A DNA stretch of 64,000 bases from Myxocyprinus asiaticus (lineage: Eukaryota > Chordata > Actinopteri > Cypriniformes > Catostomidae). Below the pieces are notes generated by a model that was not told the origin of the DNA, made no database searches, and worked only from the letters and a program-made list of their open reading frames with translations. Made by a program: the position numbers and the translations under genes. Positions 24,155-34,644 of this stretch are shown here, in pieces; the first letter of the stretch is position 1, and the number at the start of each line of letters is the position of its first letter. Location: NCBI RefSeq assembly GCF_019703515.2, contig NC_059374.1, positions 13,056,245-13,120,244 on the forward strand, given 5' to 3'.

Positions 24155-25090
24155 TAATACTGTGTATATATAATTAACCGCACTGCATTAATGCATTTAA
24201 TTGACAGCTTAAATAATAATAAAATTTTATAGTAATATTAATGGAAGATTTTCGGAATCTTCACTGGATTCACTAAACCCTTTTTAGTTCTCTTTGTAGT
24301 TTTCACCAAAGATGTTTTGCTGAAAAACAATGTGTATCAGAGCCTGTGATTGGTTGAGATGCATGACACCCTCCAATCAATGAGCTTCAATCATAACACC
24401 AACATTAAAGGCAAAACCTTATTCTAAAACTATTACCTAAGACATTTTCTGAAACTCTTTTCCCATGGGTTGAAATATAACTACAGTGCTACAGATCAGC
24501 CACCTGTACCTTATTTTATGATTGTTATTTTCACTGGTTAACAGCGTGGGGCCCAATATCTTTCACTTCCCCAGTGTAAACTCTGTGAACTTCTTTGGAA
24601 ATGGACTTTCTTAGATAATGCAGAAATGCTGCTTCATTTCAGAGTGATGAAACAGTGCGGGCACATGCAACATTGTGATTCCTAACACTTAGCTTCTCTA
24701 AAAATATTCAATTTTTTTTTTTTTTTTTTTTGCTCTTTTATATTTTGTTTTAAATAGTGCATTTATAAACAATCAAAACAAATGAATAAATAAATAAATA
24801 AATAAACATTACTGTAGTTAGTTTTGTGTAACATGATGTGCTGACTGGAAATTTGATAGGAATCTCCTAACCACAGAGACTTCAAAAGAGGAAATTTATT
24901 ATGTTAGTGCAGTGACACTTCAAAATTGCCATGTTATGATGAGCCATGAGACTCTGCACGGCATGCAACAACTTCCCAAAAGTGAACTGGAGACTCATGC
25001 CACACCATGACCAACACATTGTACTTGATGGAGTCAGGTAGACTGGAAATGTGAGAAAGTCCCACACAAAGATATGTATTCATCCTGGAA
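21691..25090. other. Non-genic stretch with hAT-like and other repeat ends
   Basis: Candidate hAT-type ends occur at 22151 (caggggcattcaattaaaat) and, in reverse, at about 23885 (gatgggtggcaaccctagtt). The block 23890-24090 is related to 32870-33020 (tgttctctgt, cgttgcctatat, gagtttc, cttgaatt, gacatgattaatt). A (GT)n tract lies at 23485-23512, a poly-T run at 24712-24731 and (aaat)n at 24782-24806. No gene is supported. Confidence 0.45.
24088..24151. repeat. (TA)n microsatellite
   Basis: Uninterrupted TA run of about 60 bp, within a repeat related to the 32.4-33.1 kb element. Confidence 0.97.
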
Positions 25091-25128
25091 ACATTGTGGT
25101 TCCCTATCTGTTACTCACTCGACGCAAG

Positions 25129-25550
25129 GAAGTATTGTTCGCATATTGAGATGATGGGAGGGTCATCAATTGCACGTTATCACTATGAATGCTAATTGTT
25201 GTTTTGCAAACACTATGCATTAAAAGACTGAACTGTTTTAGTTCAGATCAGTATCAATAAATAAAACAAATATACTGAATAAAGAATAACATTACATCAG
25301 CACAAAAAATGCACAATCACATATTAACGTCCTGGTTACTTTCGTAACCTCCATTCCCTGATGGAGGGAACGAGATGTTGTGTCGATGTAGTGACACTAG
25401 GGGTCACTCTTGGGAGCCCCAAACACCTCTGCTTTTTTGAAAAAAGGCCAATGAGAATTGGCGAGTGGAATTTGCATGCCACTCCCCCAGACATATGGGT
25501 ATAAAAGGAGCTGGTATGCAACCACTCATTAAGATTTTCTCTTCATAGCC
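25129..25550 (+). repeat. Left inverted arm of the DIRS-type element
   Basis: Nearly identical in inverted orientation to 30900-31303. The outer 200 bp (25129-25327, starting aaggaagtattgttcgcata) lie outside the conserved terminal motif. The inner part contains a 26-bp palindromic insert (ccattccctgatggagggaa) that the right arm lacks at the matching place, then aggggtcactcttgggagcc and the promoter-like motifs at 25448-25507. Confidence 0.85.
25448..25507 (+). promoter_or_regulatory. Predicted promoter of the DIRS-type element
   Basis: CCAAT at 25448-25452, the POU octamer ATTTGCAT at 25470-25477 and TATAAAAG at 25500-25507 are spaced as in an RNA polymerase II promoter, about 260 bp upstream of the gag-like ATG at 25769. 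The right arm carries the same motifs pointing the other way (octamer at 30974-30981). Function is inferred from motifs only. Confidence 0.5.
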
Positions 25551-25768
25551 GAGCAGTTCTATTCATTGAAGCTGAATTCATCCGCGAAGTTCATTTACCT
25601 CATCTGCTGGATTCTACGGCGCATTTCAGTGGCTTCTCCCCCTCTCTACCTGTGGATTCCAGAGAACGCCCCTGGGCACTTCGGCAGAAACAACTAAAAG
25701 AGTATATTAAAAAAAAAGAGTATATTTTCTTTCTAAAAGAGCAGCACACACGGAGCATCTTTTTAAAG

Positions 25769-27182
25769 ATGCCTTTCCGACTTTGTGTTATTCCTGGTTG
25801 CGGTCGATATCTCTCCGCTTCTGACAGCCACGATCACTGTCTTACGTGTCTGGGCACTGCCCACATGGAGACATCGTTCGTGGATGGGTCTTGTCCTCAC
25901 TGCGAGAACATGACCATGGCAACGTTGCGGTTGCGGCTTGCATTCGTAAGAAAGCAAGCCACCCCAGTGGCTCCCCGCCTCAGTCCTTCTATCTACGGGT
26001 ATGAGGCCATGCTGGTTAGCACTGGGGGTGCTCTGGGGACCTCGATGGGACTGCCTTCGCCGGGTATCCCCCATGGACCTCCCATTCTCGCTTGCTCCGT
26101 TCGGGCGCTCGGACGAGATCACCGGCTCGTCTCAGGGCGAGTTCGACGTCTCGTTTGGAGCCCGGGAAGAAGACGATTTATCGAGCGCAGCATCGGAGCA
26201 GAGGCTTTGACTGGGCTTCCTCCTTCGGGAGTGGTCGCCCAGTGGAAATGATGGACATGTTTTCTTGGGCGGCCGCGAGCGTCGGGCTAGAGTGGAACCC
26301 TCCGCTCTCCCCTGAACCCTTGTGGCTCGACGATTGGTTCCTGGGCTCGGGGTGCCATCCACGGCCATGCCACGCCCCGCCCCTGTTCCTTTCTTCCTGG
26401 AAGTGCATGAGGAGCTGACAAGATCGTGGGAGGCACCTTTAACTGCCCGGTCCCGGTCTTTCAGCTCCCCCGCTTTCGCTACCCTCGATGGCGGAGCGGC
26501 CAGGGGGTATTCGTTGATCCCCCAGGTGGATAAGGCACTCGCGGTGCACTTGTGTCCGCAGAGTTCCGCCACCTGGCATGGGCACCCAAAACTCCCATCC
26601 AGGGCCTGTAGGTTTACATCGTCCCTGACGGCTAGAGCCTACTGTGTCGCTGGACAAGCCGCCTCCGCCCTGCACGCCATGGCTCTCCTGCAAGTACACC
26701 AAGCCAAGGCGCTAAGAGAACTGCACGAGGGTAGTTCTGACCCAGGATTGATGCAGGAACTGCGCTCGGTGACCGACCTCGCTCTCCTGGCGACGAAGGT
26801 CATGCCGCGGTCTCTAGGGCAGGCGATGTCCACCCTGGTGGACCACTTGGTTGAGATGCGCGAGGCTGACAAGGCACGGTTCCTTGACGCCCCCATCTCC
26901 CAGGTTGGCCTATTCAGCAACTCTGTCGAGGACTTTGCCCAGCAATTCTCGGCAGTGAAGCAGCAGACAGAGGCCATACAGCATATCCTGCCCCGGCATG
27001 GCTCAAGACCTCGCACCCAGTCTGCTCGTCGCCAAGGGCGTCCTCCTGCAACTATAACACCGGCTCCGCCGCAACCCGCCCCCGTGGCCCGGCCCCGGCG
27101 TGGATCCCAGCGCAGGAAGCAGACGCCACCCATCTCACGGCCGGCCGCCAAGAACCCGAGGAAGGCTTCGAAGCGCCCCTGA
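25769..27182 (+). pseudogene. DIRS gag-like ORF1, frameshifted
   Basis: Starts at ATG 25769 (MPFRLCVIPGCGRYLSASDS) with a Cys/His-rich N-terminus: CVIPGC, HDHCLTC and CPHC within the first 50 residues, suggesting a zinc-binding fold. Homologous text then moves between frames: FGRSDEITGSSQGEFDVSFG in frame 3 near 26100, FSWAAASVGLEWNPPLSPEP near 26260, and a clean run from about 26350 to the stop at 27182 with PAPVPFFLEVHEELTRSW and RFLDAPISQVGLFSNSVEDF. The C-terminus is Arg/Pro-rich and basic. At least three frameshifts break it. Confidence 0.8.
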
Positions 27183-27534
27183 GATGGGCAAGGAGACCCG
27201 CTTCTCTGGAGCTGGTGTGCAGACCACTCCATCCCCCGGTGGAGGGCCGGGAGGAGAATCTTTTGTTTCATTTTCATTTAATTTCGCCGCATGTCCAAGA
27301 GGCTGCGGTGCCCAAAAATTCAACAAAAGAGCGGTTTTCTTGTTCCCTGGGTCACATGTTCAGTGTGCACGGCCGTTGTCACAACCACCATCCCATCTTT
27401 GCAGGTATGGCGCCCCAGCGGCGGTCCCCCCGCCCCTGTGCGCCCAGTTGTGGCACAAACACACCCACACGGGATTGGGTCCGGTGGACTACGGGGATGA
27501 GACTCCTCCTCCCCCCTCCTCGGCCAATCTTATG

Positions 27535-28375
27535 GTGGGCAGCAGGAGCCAGGTAAGTGCTTCAATGTCCCTGGACTCAGCACGGGACTTGAATCCCCTC
27601 GACGTGGCACCTCGAGCTCCGCCCTGCCGCGAGGCCCCACCCGCTGGTACATCCAGCATGATCATTCCCTTGGTCCCCCTCGCCCGGAGTTTGGACGCAT
27701 GGCTCGCGCTTTCCAACCCGTCACGGTGGCTGACCCGGACCGTCCGACTCGGCTGCGTGATTTCGTTCGACAGGAACCCGCCCAGGTTTAGCGGTGTCCA
27801 CTTCACCTCGGTGAAGGGCGAGAACACCGCTAACTTGCGTGCAGAGATCGCTACCCTTCTGCGCAAGGGCACGATAGAGCCTGTCCCTCCAGCCGAGATG
27901 AAGAAAGGGTTCTACAGCCCTTACTTCATCGTACCAAAGAAAGGCGGTGGGTTGCGACCAATCCTGGACCTGCGAGTACTGAACCCGGGCTTTGCACAGA
28001 CTCCCATTAAAGATGCAGATGCAAAAACGCATTCTAGCGAGCATCAGGCATCAAGATTGGTTCACGGTGGTAGACCTGAAGGACACGTACATTCACGTCT
28101 CGGTCTTACCTCGACACAGACCCTTCCTGCGGTTTTCCTTTGAAGGCCAGTCGTACCAGTACAAGGTCCTCCCCTTCGGCCTGTCCCTGTCCCCTCGCGT
28201 CTTCATGAAGGTCGCAGAGGCTGCCCTTGCCCCGCTAAGGGAAGTGGGTGTCCGCATCCTCAACTATCTCGACGAGTCAACTGGGAAAAGAGCAAGCTCT
28301 ACCCGGTTCAGAGCATCTCTTTTCTCGGTCTGGGGTTGGACACGAATGAGCGCACACAGTCTGTACTGAACTGTC
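27535..28375 (+). pseudogene. DIRS reverse transcriptase, frameshifted and deleted
   Basis: The first frame (to 28143) gives GFYSPYFIVPKKGGGLRPIL, the RT fingers, then shifts near 27995; the second frame (27992-28369) gives WFTVVDLKDTYIHVSVLPRH and YQYKVLPFGLSLSPRVF, then ILNYLDE at about 28255-28275. The catalytic YLDD box is broken: after the first Asp the sequence jumps straight to text (VNWEKSKL in another frame, near 28279) that belongs tens of codons later in the family. So a deletion of roughly 100 bp removed part of the palm. RT without this region cannot act. Confidence 0.85.
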
Positions 28376-28379
28376 TGAA

Positions 28380-29025
28380 GGCGTTCAGATGGAGAGCAGC
28401 AGTTCCACTGAAACTTTTTCAGAGGCTCCTGGGGCATATGGCATCCTCATTGGAGGCCACACCACTCGGGTTGATGCATATGAGACCGCTTCAGCACTGG
28501 CTTCAGACTCGAGTCTCGAGATGGGAATGGCTCCACAGGACACATCACGTGGCCATCACCACTTCAGCCCTTGGACCGACCTTGCATTTCAATGGGCAGG
28601 GGTTCCCCTAGAGCAGGTCTCCAGGCGTATCGTGGTTACAACAGATACCTCCAAGACGGGCTGGGGCGCCGTATGCAATGGGTACACAGCCGCCGGCTCC
28701 TGGACTGGCCCGTGGCTGCGTTGGCACATCAACTGCCTAAAGTTATTGGCAGAACTGCTCGCCCTGTGGAGGTTTCGACCGTTGATCCAGGGCAAGCATG
28801 TGTTGGTCCGGATGGACAACACAGCATCGGTAGTGTATATCAACTGCCAAGGCGGTCTATGCTCCCATTGCATGTCACAACTCGCCCGCCGTCTCCTCCT
28901 CTGGAGTCAGCAGCGCCTCAAGTTGCTATGAGCCACTCACATCCTGGGCGACCTCAACACCGCAGCGGACGCGCTGTCACATCAGGTTACCCTCAGGGGA
29001 GAGTGGAGACTCTTCTTTCTTAGGG
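28380..29025 (+). pseudogene. DIRS RNase H domain, 3' end deleted
   Basis: The frame 28389-28931 carries VVTTDTSKTGWGAVCNGYTA (first catalytic Asp segment), ELLALWRFRPLI (catalytic Glu region), and MDNTASVVYINCQGG (third acidic residue). After a TGA, related text (HILGDLNTAADALSHQVTL) continues in another frame with the last acidic residue. Sequence then jumps near 29022 to material usually much further along, so the stretch linking RNase H to the recombinase is missing. Confidence 0.82.
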
Positions 29026-29104
29026 ACAGGGCACCATCTGGCACCCATGACCAGACCTCTGGAATCTCCACGTCTGGCCCCTGGATGGGACGCAGAAGAC
29101 CTAA

Positions 29105-30043
29105 GTGGCCTACCACCCGGTAGACACGATCACTCAGGCTAGGGCTCCCTCAATTAGGCGCCTGTATGCCTTGAAGTGGCGTCTGTTCGCTAAATGGTGT
29201 TCTTCCCGATGCGATGACCCCCAGAGATGCGCTGTCGGATCAGTGCTTTCCTTCCTGCAGGAGAGGCTGCTGTCTCCCTCCACCCTGAAGGTGTATGTAG
29301 CCGCTATTTTGGCGCATCATGATGCAGTAGATGGTAAGTATTTGGGGAAGCATGACTTGATCATCATGTTCCTGAGAGGTGCTAGGAGGTTGAATCCCTC
29401 CAGACCACGCCTCGTCCCCTCATGGGACCTCTCCATAGTCCTTCAGGGTCTACAGGGAGCTCTCTTTGAAGACTGCCCTCCTGACTGCGCTCACTTCCAT
29501 CAAAAGGGTAGGGGAACTGCAGGCGTTCTCTGTCAGCGAATCGTGCTTGGAGTTCGATCCGGGTTACTCTCAACTGACCCTGAGACCCCGACCGGGCTAT
29601 GTGCCCAAGGTTCCCATGACTCCTTTTAGGGATCAGGTGGTAAAACTGCAAGCGCTGCCCCAGGAGGAGGCAGACCCAGCCTTGGTGTTGCTGTGTCCAG
29701 TGCGAGCTTTACGCATCTATTTGGATCGCACGTAGAGCCTTAGAAGCTCCTAGCAGCTCTTTGTTTGCTTTGGTGAACAGCGGAAAGGAAGCGCTGTCTC
29801 CAAACAGAGGATCGCCCACTGGGTCATCGACGCCATCAGGTTCAGGACGTGCCACCCCCTGCGGGGTTACAAGCCCACTCCACCAGGAGTGTGACGGCCT
29901 CCTGGGCCCTGGCCAGTGGCACCTCTTTGGCAGACATCTGCAGAGCAGCGGGCTGGGCAACACCCAACACCTTTGCGAGGTTCTACAATCTCCGGGTTGA
30001 GCCGGTCTCATCCCTTGTATTGGCAGGCATGAGCAGGTAAGTT
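29105..30043 (+). pseudogene. DIRS tyrosine recombinase, frameshifted
   Basis: The N-terminal SAM-like DNA-binding part lies at 29140-29460 (IRRLYALKWRLFAKWCSSRC; LSFLQERLLSPSTLKVYVAA). After a frameshift near 29465 the catalytic domain follows with SIKRVGELQAF (first catalytic Arg, about 29505). A second shift precedes AHSTRSVTASWA, in which His 29876-29878 and Arg form the HxxR box, and then FARFYNL with the nucleophilic Tyr at 29984-29986. All key residues survive but in three frames. The recombinase would integrate the circular cDNA. Confidence 0.87.
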
Positions 30044-30719
30044 CCGGGACAACTGGCCGGGTGTACTGCTTGCACATAGCGCCTTTCCCCTCCCTTGAGG
30101 TGAAGATGTGCGCTCTTGACTCCCAGTGGTGTTCACAGACTGTGATCCCTGGATGACTTTCCTCCTTAGCCCTCTGGCAGCTGAGTTTGCGGAGAAACTC
30201 GCTGATCGGCCCAGTATGTGCGCTAATGAGCCCCTGTACTGAGGTAGGTGCTCCACATGTGCTGGTTCCCCGAAGGCAACCCCATGTGATATCTTCCACA
30301 AAATTGTTTCCCTGACGGCAAACTGCGTCTTCCTTGGGCAGAGGCCCCTCTGCCCCTGGTCGCCATGCTCTTTAGAAACTCCTCCCCCTTTGGGTAGGAC
30401 CTACCATGGGACCTCTCCCCATGACGGGGTGTGGTCTCCGCGGTGTCTTCCCCTTGGGAGGGACACCCCCCGACGCAGACACTTATGGCTCCCAGTCAGT
30501 TAACAAATTCCACTCTTCTTGGGGAGAAAAGAGAGGGAAAAGAGGCCTCGGCTGGGCTAGCCTGTCTCTATAGTTGGGCAGTCGACTTGTTCCTGATGGA
30601 CCATTCGACGCTCATAAGAGCGTTGGGGGAGGTTACGTGATGGCCTGGTGCGCTGGCTATGAGGCACACAGCAGTCTGCCCGTCACACACTGCCAGTTCA
30701 TGTAACACAGTTCAGCTAG

Positions 30720-30862
30720 TTGCGGCATTTTGCATAGGGACCCCTAGTGTCACTACATCGACACAATGTCGAGTGAGTGACAGATAGGGAACGTCCTGGT
30801 TACTTTCGTAACCTCCGTTCCCTGATGGAGGGAACGAGACGTTGTGTCCCTCTTCCCACAAT
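30720..30862 (+). repeat. Internal complementary region of the DIRS-type element
   Basis: ttttgcatagggacccctag, then tcactacatcgacacaatgt and gtcgagtgagtgacagatag are followed by cgtcctggttactttcgtaa and the ccctgatggagggaacgaga palindrome. These repeat both element termini side by side, as needed for circle formation in DIRS retrotransposons. The same gagtgagtgacagatagg block occurs in reverse at 25101-25126, outside the left arm. Confidence 0.7.
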
Positions 30863-30899
30863 GCTGAACTACCCGCTGAAATGGCCGGGACCTGGTCTC

Positions 30900-31303
30900 G
30901 GCTCCTCAGCACAAAACCTGAATGAGCGGTTGCATACAAGCTCCTTTTATACCCATATGTCCGGGGGAGTGGCATGCAAATTCCACTCGCCAATTCTCAT
31001 TGGCCTTTTTTCAAAAAAGCAGAGGTGTTTGGGGCTCCCAAGAGTGACCCCTAGTGTCACTACATCGACACAACGGTTACGAAAGTAACCAGGACGTTAA
31101 TATGTGATTGTGCATTTTTTGTGCTGATGTAATGTTATTCTTTATTCAGTATATTTGTTTTATTTATTGATACTGATCTGAACTAAAACAGTTCAGTCTT
31201 TTAATGCATAGTGTTTGCAAAACAACAATTAGCGTTCATAGTGATAACATGTGCAATTGATGACCCTCCCATCATCTCAATATGCGAACAATACTTCCTT
31301 GCT
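30900..31303 (-). repeat. Right inverted arm of the DIRS-type element
   Basis: Inverted copy of 25129-25550 with only a few differences over the outer 200 bp. It includes ATGCAAAT at 30974-30981 and the reversed TATA and CCAAT motifs, and lacks the 26-bp palindromic insert present in the left arm. It ends at 31303 (atacttccttg), beyond which the two flanks no longer match. Confidence 0.85.
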
Positions 31304-32229
31304 ACACAGTATGCATTAAACACTACGTCAAATGAGTAGGGTGTCCGAAAACGTGGTATTCTTTATACAGTAAGCAAAAAATACCCTGATGACCTACTGC
31401 ATCTGCTGAGATTCTGAAGTGTACATTTTTTTCCATACATTTTACCAGAACAGCCCTGCATTTTCTATCAGTGAAATTGGCCTCGTTCATTGTTGAAACA
31501 TGTAAGTATGAGATACATATACAGAACATATACAAATATACTTTATTTGGGTCATCATGGATTTTGCTATGTTAACTAAAGTCATGTAAACTAATAGCAT
31601 TTTTTCTGACTTAATTTTTCTTTGACTGGACTGGTGCTTGCCTTAGTTAACAGTTGGAAACATTCCTTTGTCTCTAAAATCACTTTCTTTGAGATATCTG
31701 TTGCTTTAAAGCATGACATGAGACTGAGGTAATGACAGACAGTTCAGACCACACAGTAAGCTCAGTCAAGCACTGCTGAATTGGTGGTTAGTTTTTGTGT
31801 TCTCTGATATTAAGATCCCACATTCTGTTTAGCTCTTGCTTTGTCAAACTGCAAACAGACAAATGTTCCTCCTAAGGTGCAAGAAACTGTGGGAGGCAAT
31901 TTAGACGAGTTTGCTGCAAAACTGCTTTCTCATCACTGTTTAAAGGAATAGCTCAACCCTAAAAAAAAATATATAATATGCTATAATATATTCATCCAAT
32001 ATACTGTCATTCCAAACCTAAACCATTTTCAATCTTAGTGGGACACAAAAGGAGATATTTTGCAGAATGTCCAAGCTCTTTCTTGTAAGCGGAAGTGTTG
32101 TTGAACATAAGGGCACGTGTGAGCTCCTGTTTCCGGGGGACAGCAAAAGTGAGTTGTAGAAAGTTAGAGTTGTAGTGCGCTAAAGATTCACACCAAATTC
32201 GTAACGAATTTGCGAGTCAAACTGCCGAC
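31304..32229. other. Non-coding stretch with one MITE arm
   Basis: A degraded ttaaaggaatagctcaaccc arm runs from 31940 to about 32085, with acaaaaggagatattttgca. The remainder is AT-rich without recognised features. Confidence 0.5.
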
Positions 32230-34107
32230 GAAAGGTCTGTTTACACCGAGACCGAAGTGAATAAAATGAAAAACAATTTCACCCTTGTACAGTAGGTGGC
32301 GCTGATCTACAAACATTTATTCTCTTTCTTGGATTTTTAAGCATTCAGTTGTCAATGCATGAGATTAATATTAAGGCTGTCAATCAATTAAAAAATGTAA
32401 TCCAATTATTTACATGGTATGCCAATTAATTAATCGCATACATAAATATTTGCTGAGAAAGCCCCTGCAAATTCAATATATAATGATTAAATAATTAAAA
32501 ATAGTTTTTTTAAATGATAAATAAAATATAAAACAATAATACAGATCATTAAAATCTACATTAAAAAAGATAATACAAACAGTTGCTTTAGAATACAATA
32601 TATTGTTTATTTCCATATTATTGAGCATATCATTGGCCTACAGATCATAGCAATCCATTTTGCAACTGAATTCAATCAATGAATTCAAAAAGTCAGAGGT
32701 TTATTATAAGGGCTTGTTTAAGGATGCATCAATGTACACCTATGTTTGATGGATGCTTTTGGAGCATCTCGGTTACGTCGCGTGATTACGTCGCGTACTG
32801 TTGTTAGGTCACTATGTCAAGTTAGAAACTTGTGTACGGATTTGCGCTCCATCAAGCTGTTTTTGAATGCTAGAACGTGATCTCATCTTGTGTTTTCTGC
32901 CCTTTGTAAGTGTTGTTTGTTCTCTGTCGTGTTGCCTATATGGCGAGTTTCGCTTATTGCCCCTGGAGAAAACAGGTGGTACTCCAAGCTTGAATTATGG
33001 TCCGGGGACATGATTAATTGCGTACATTTTTTTAACACATTATTTTTTATATAATTAATCACACCGAATTAAAGTGTTAAATCAACAGCCCTAGTTAATA
33101 TGTTTAACACAGTTTAGGCATTTATTTTCCCAATTCGGCATAACTGTTTCTTTATCTTCTTTCCATGTTTTTGATGCATTGCGGAATACAGAATGTGTTG
33201 TTTTTTTTAGTTGAGTGAAGAGCGCTGTTGCATTCGTCCAGTGTCTTCTGTCTCTTTATTTATGCATATATTTTGCTACGAGTAGCCTATATTTCAAATT
33301 AACTCTCGAACCCAGCTTCTCTTTTTTTATGCTTGGATAATATAGCACAAGGTACAGTAATATAAATACACATGCAATAATATACATTAAGTAAAACAGG
33401 TATAGCAAAACATTTGATGCATAAAAAATAAATAAAAGAAGACACAGCCTCATGGTCTTTTCTTTATTTAATTTTTGCATGTTTGTATTGAATTCAGGGT
33501 TTCTTGTGCGTGGTGAGAAATAGAGCATCGGACTACTTTATTAATTATTTTATCCTTGCAATAAAAATAGGCTAGCAGTGAGGTTCTGCAACTGAGTTTG
33601 TCTACACTCATTGCCAGGAAAATATAACAGGCACAGCAATATACATATTAAATAATGTACATGTAGACAAAACACCAGGTATATTATTTAAAACAAGTTA
33701 TCAGCACATTACATAAATATAAAAAAAAATATGTGTTTACACCTTCTATATTATTTATTTATTGCATATTTGCATTGTATTCAGAGTTTTTGTGCATGAG
33801 ACGAGTAAAAGAGCACAGCATCTGTGTTTGCCAGTTGATTAGCGCCACCAATGCACTGGATTGTGCAGCAGCAGCGACTCTGGCAAAATGACAAAACATT
33901 CTTATCTCATTGGTCAGTCAGTTTTCATTGCAGTCCGAAGAAAAAACAATCGCACTGCTTCCATAAAAAACCCTTCAGATTGTCGGTGGACGATTTGTCG
34001 GACTCGGTGTGATTAGCCCCATGTGAATACATTCTTCCTATTCAAAAGCTAATTAAAACTAATGAACATTTGCACCGAAAATTTGGTCTTGGTGTGAATA
34101 GGCCTCA
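32230..34107. mobile_element. Possible MITE with aggtctgtttacacc-type ends, nested insertion
   Basis: The left end aaggtctgtttacaccgaga and the right end, read in reverse, gaggcctattcacaccaaga are inverted relatives, and gtaggtggcgctgat at 32291 recurs inverted as ttagcgccaccaatg at 33838. Between them lies another insertion (32373-33094). Boundaries and class are tentative; no ORF is supported. Confidence 0.4.
32373..33094. mobile_element. Non-autonomous element with ggctgtcaat ends
   Basis: Begins aaggctgtcaatcaattaaa and ends, in reverse, agggctgttgatttaacact. The terminal regions are rich in ttaattaatcgc-type repeats. It is related to sequence at 23890-24215 and to a short piece at 39500-39570 (gattaattgcgattaatcac). 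No transposase. Confidence 0.5.
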
Positions 34108-34644
34108 ACACATGTGATTTAATTAAACTTTTTTAACTCGTTATGTTTTCTTTAACACCATTAAAACATTTTCCAATTTTCATATAGATACTGACATTTT
34201 ATTCAGTGCTGTTCTGAACATTGGCTGGAATAGGGCAGAACCTTTGCGATGTGTCCGGGTGTCATTACACTGACGAACACACCAAAACACAGATGAGACT
34301 TGAGACAAAAATCAAGTAATTTGCAGCCTTTTTAAAGCAGAATTTAATTACCACAGAAGCACTTCAAGTCTTAACTATCAGCTAAAAGCCAAAACACATG
34401 ATAAATGGCACTAATGAGGTATCACTGTGGCAGGCTAGCTTGTTCTGCTGTGCACCCCTCAGAGTTCAAACAATTTCAAATTTAAACCTGTTGGCGCTGA
34501 TTTTTCGAAGCTTCGGCTAATGATTACCGGACAGTTCGGATGGAGTATCATTAGGTGGCCCGTTCTCTGCAGCGCTTTTCATGTGGAGTTCAAAGCAGCG
34601 CTTAACGCTGGATATCAAGTGGTTAGTCATATCCTGCCTGTTGT

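Larger units (their letters stand above)
25129..31303 (+). mobile_element. DIRS-type tyrosine-recombinase retrotransposon inside long inverted repeats
   Basis: Left arm 25129-25550 and right arm about 30900-31303 are near-identical inverted copies. The core starts at the conserved terminus cgtcctggttactttcgtaa (25328) and its mirror ends near 31097. Inside, in order on plus: gag-like ORF, reverse transcriptase, RNase H, tyrosine recombinase, then an internal region at about 30720-30862 that repeats the terminal sequences, as expected of the DIRS internal complementary region. All ORFs carry frameshifts or deletions, so the copy is not autonomous, yet arm identity suggests recent origin or homogenisation. 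DIRS elements integrate through a circular intermediate with their own recombinase and leave no target duplication. Confidence 0.85.

Noticed and set aside
26500..27280. Large minus-strand frames opposite the DIRS gag-like ORF
   Set aside because: Shadows of GC-rich coding sequence on plus; no domain signature.
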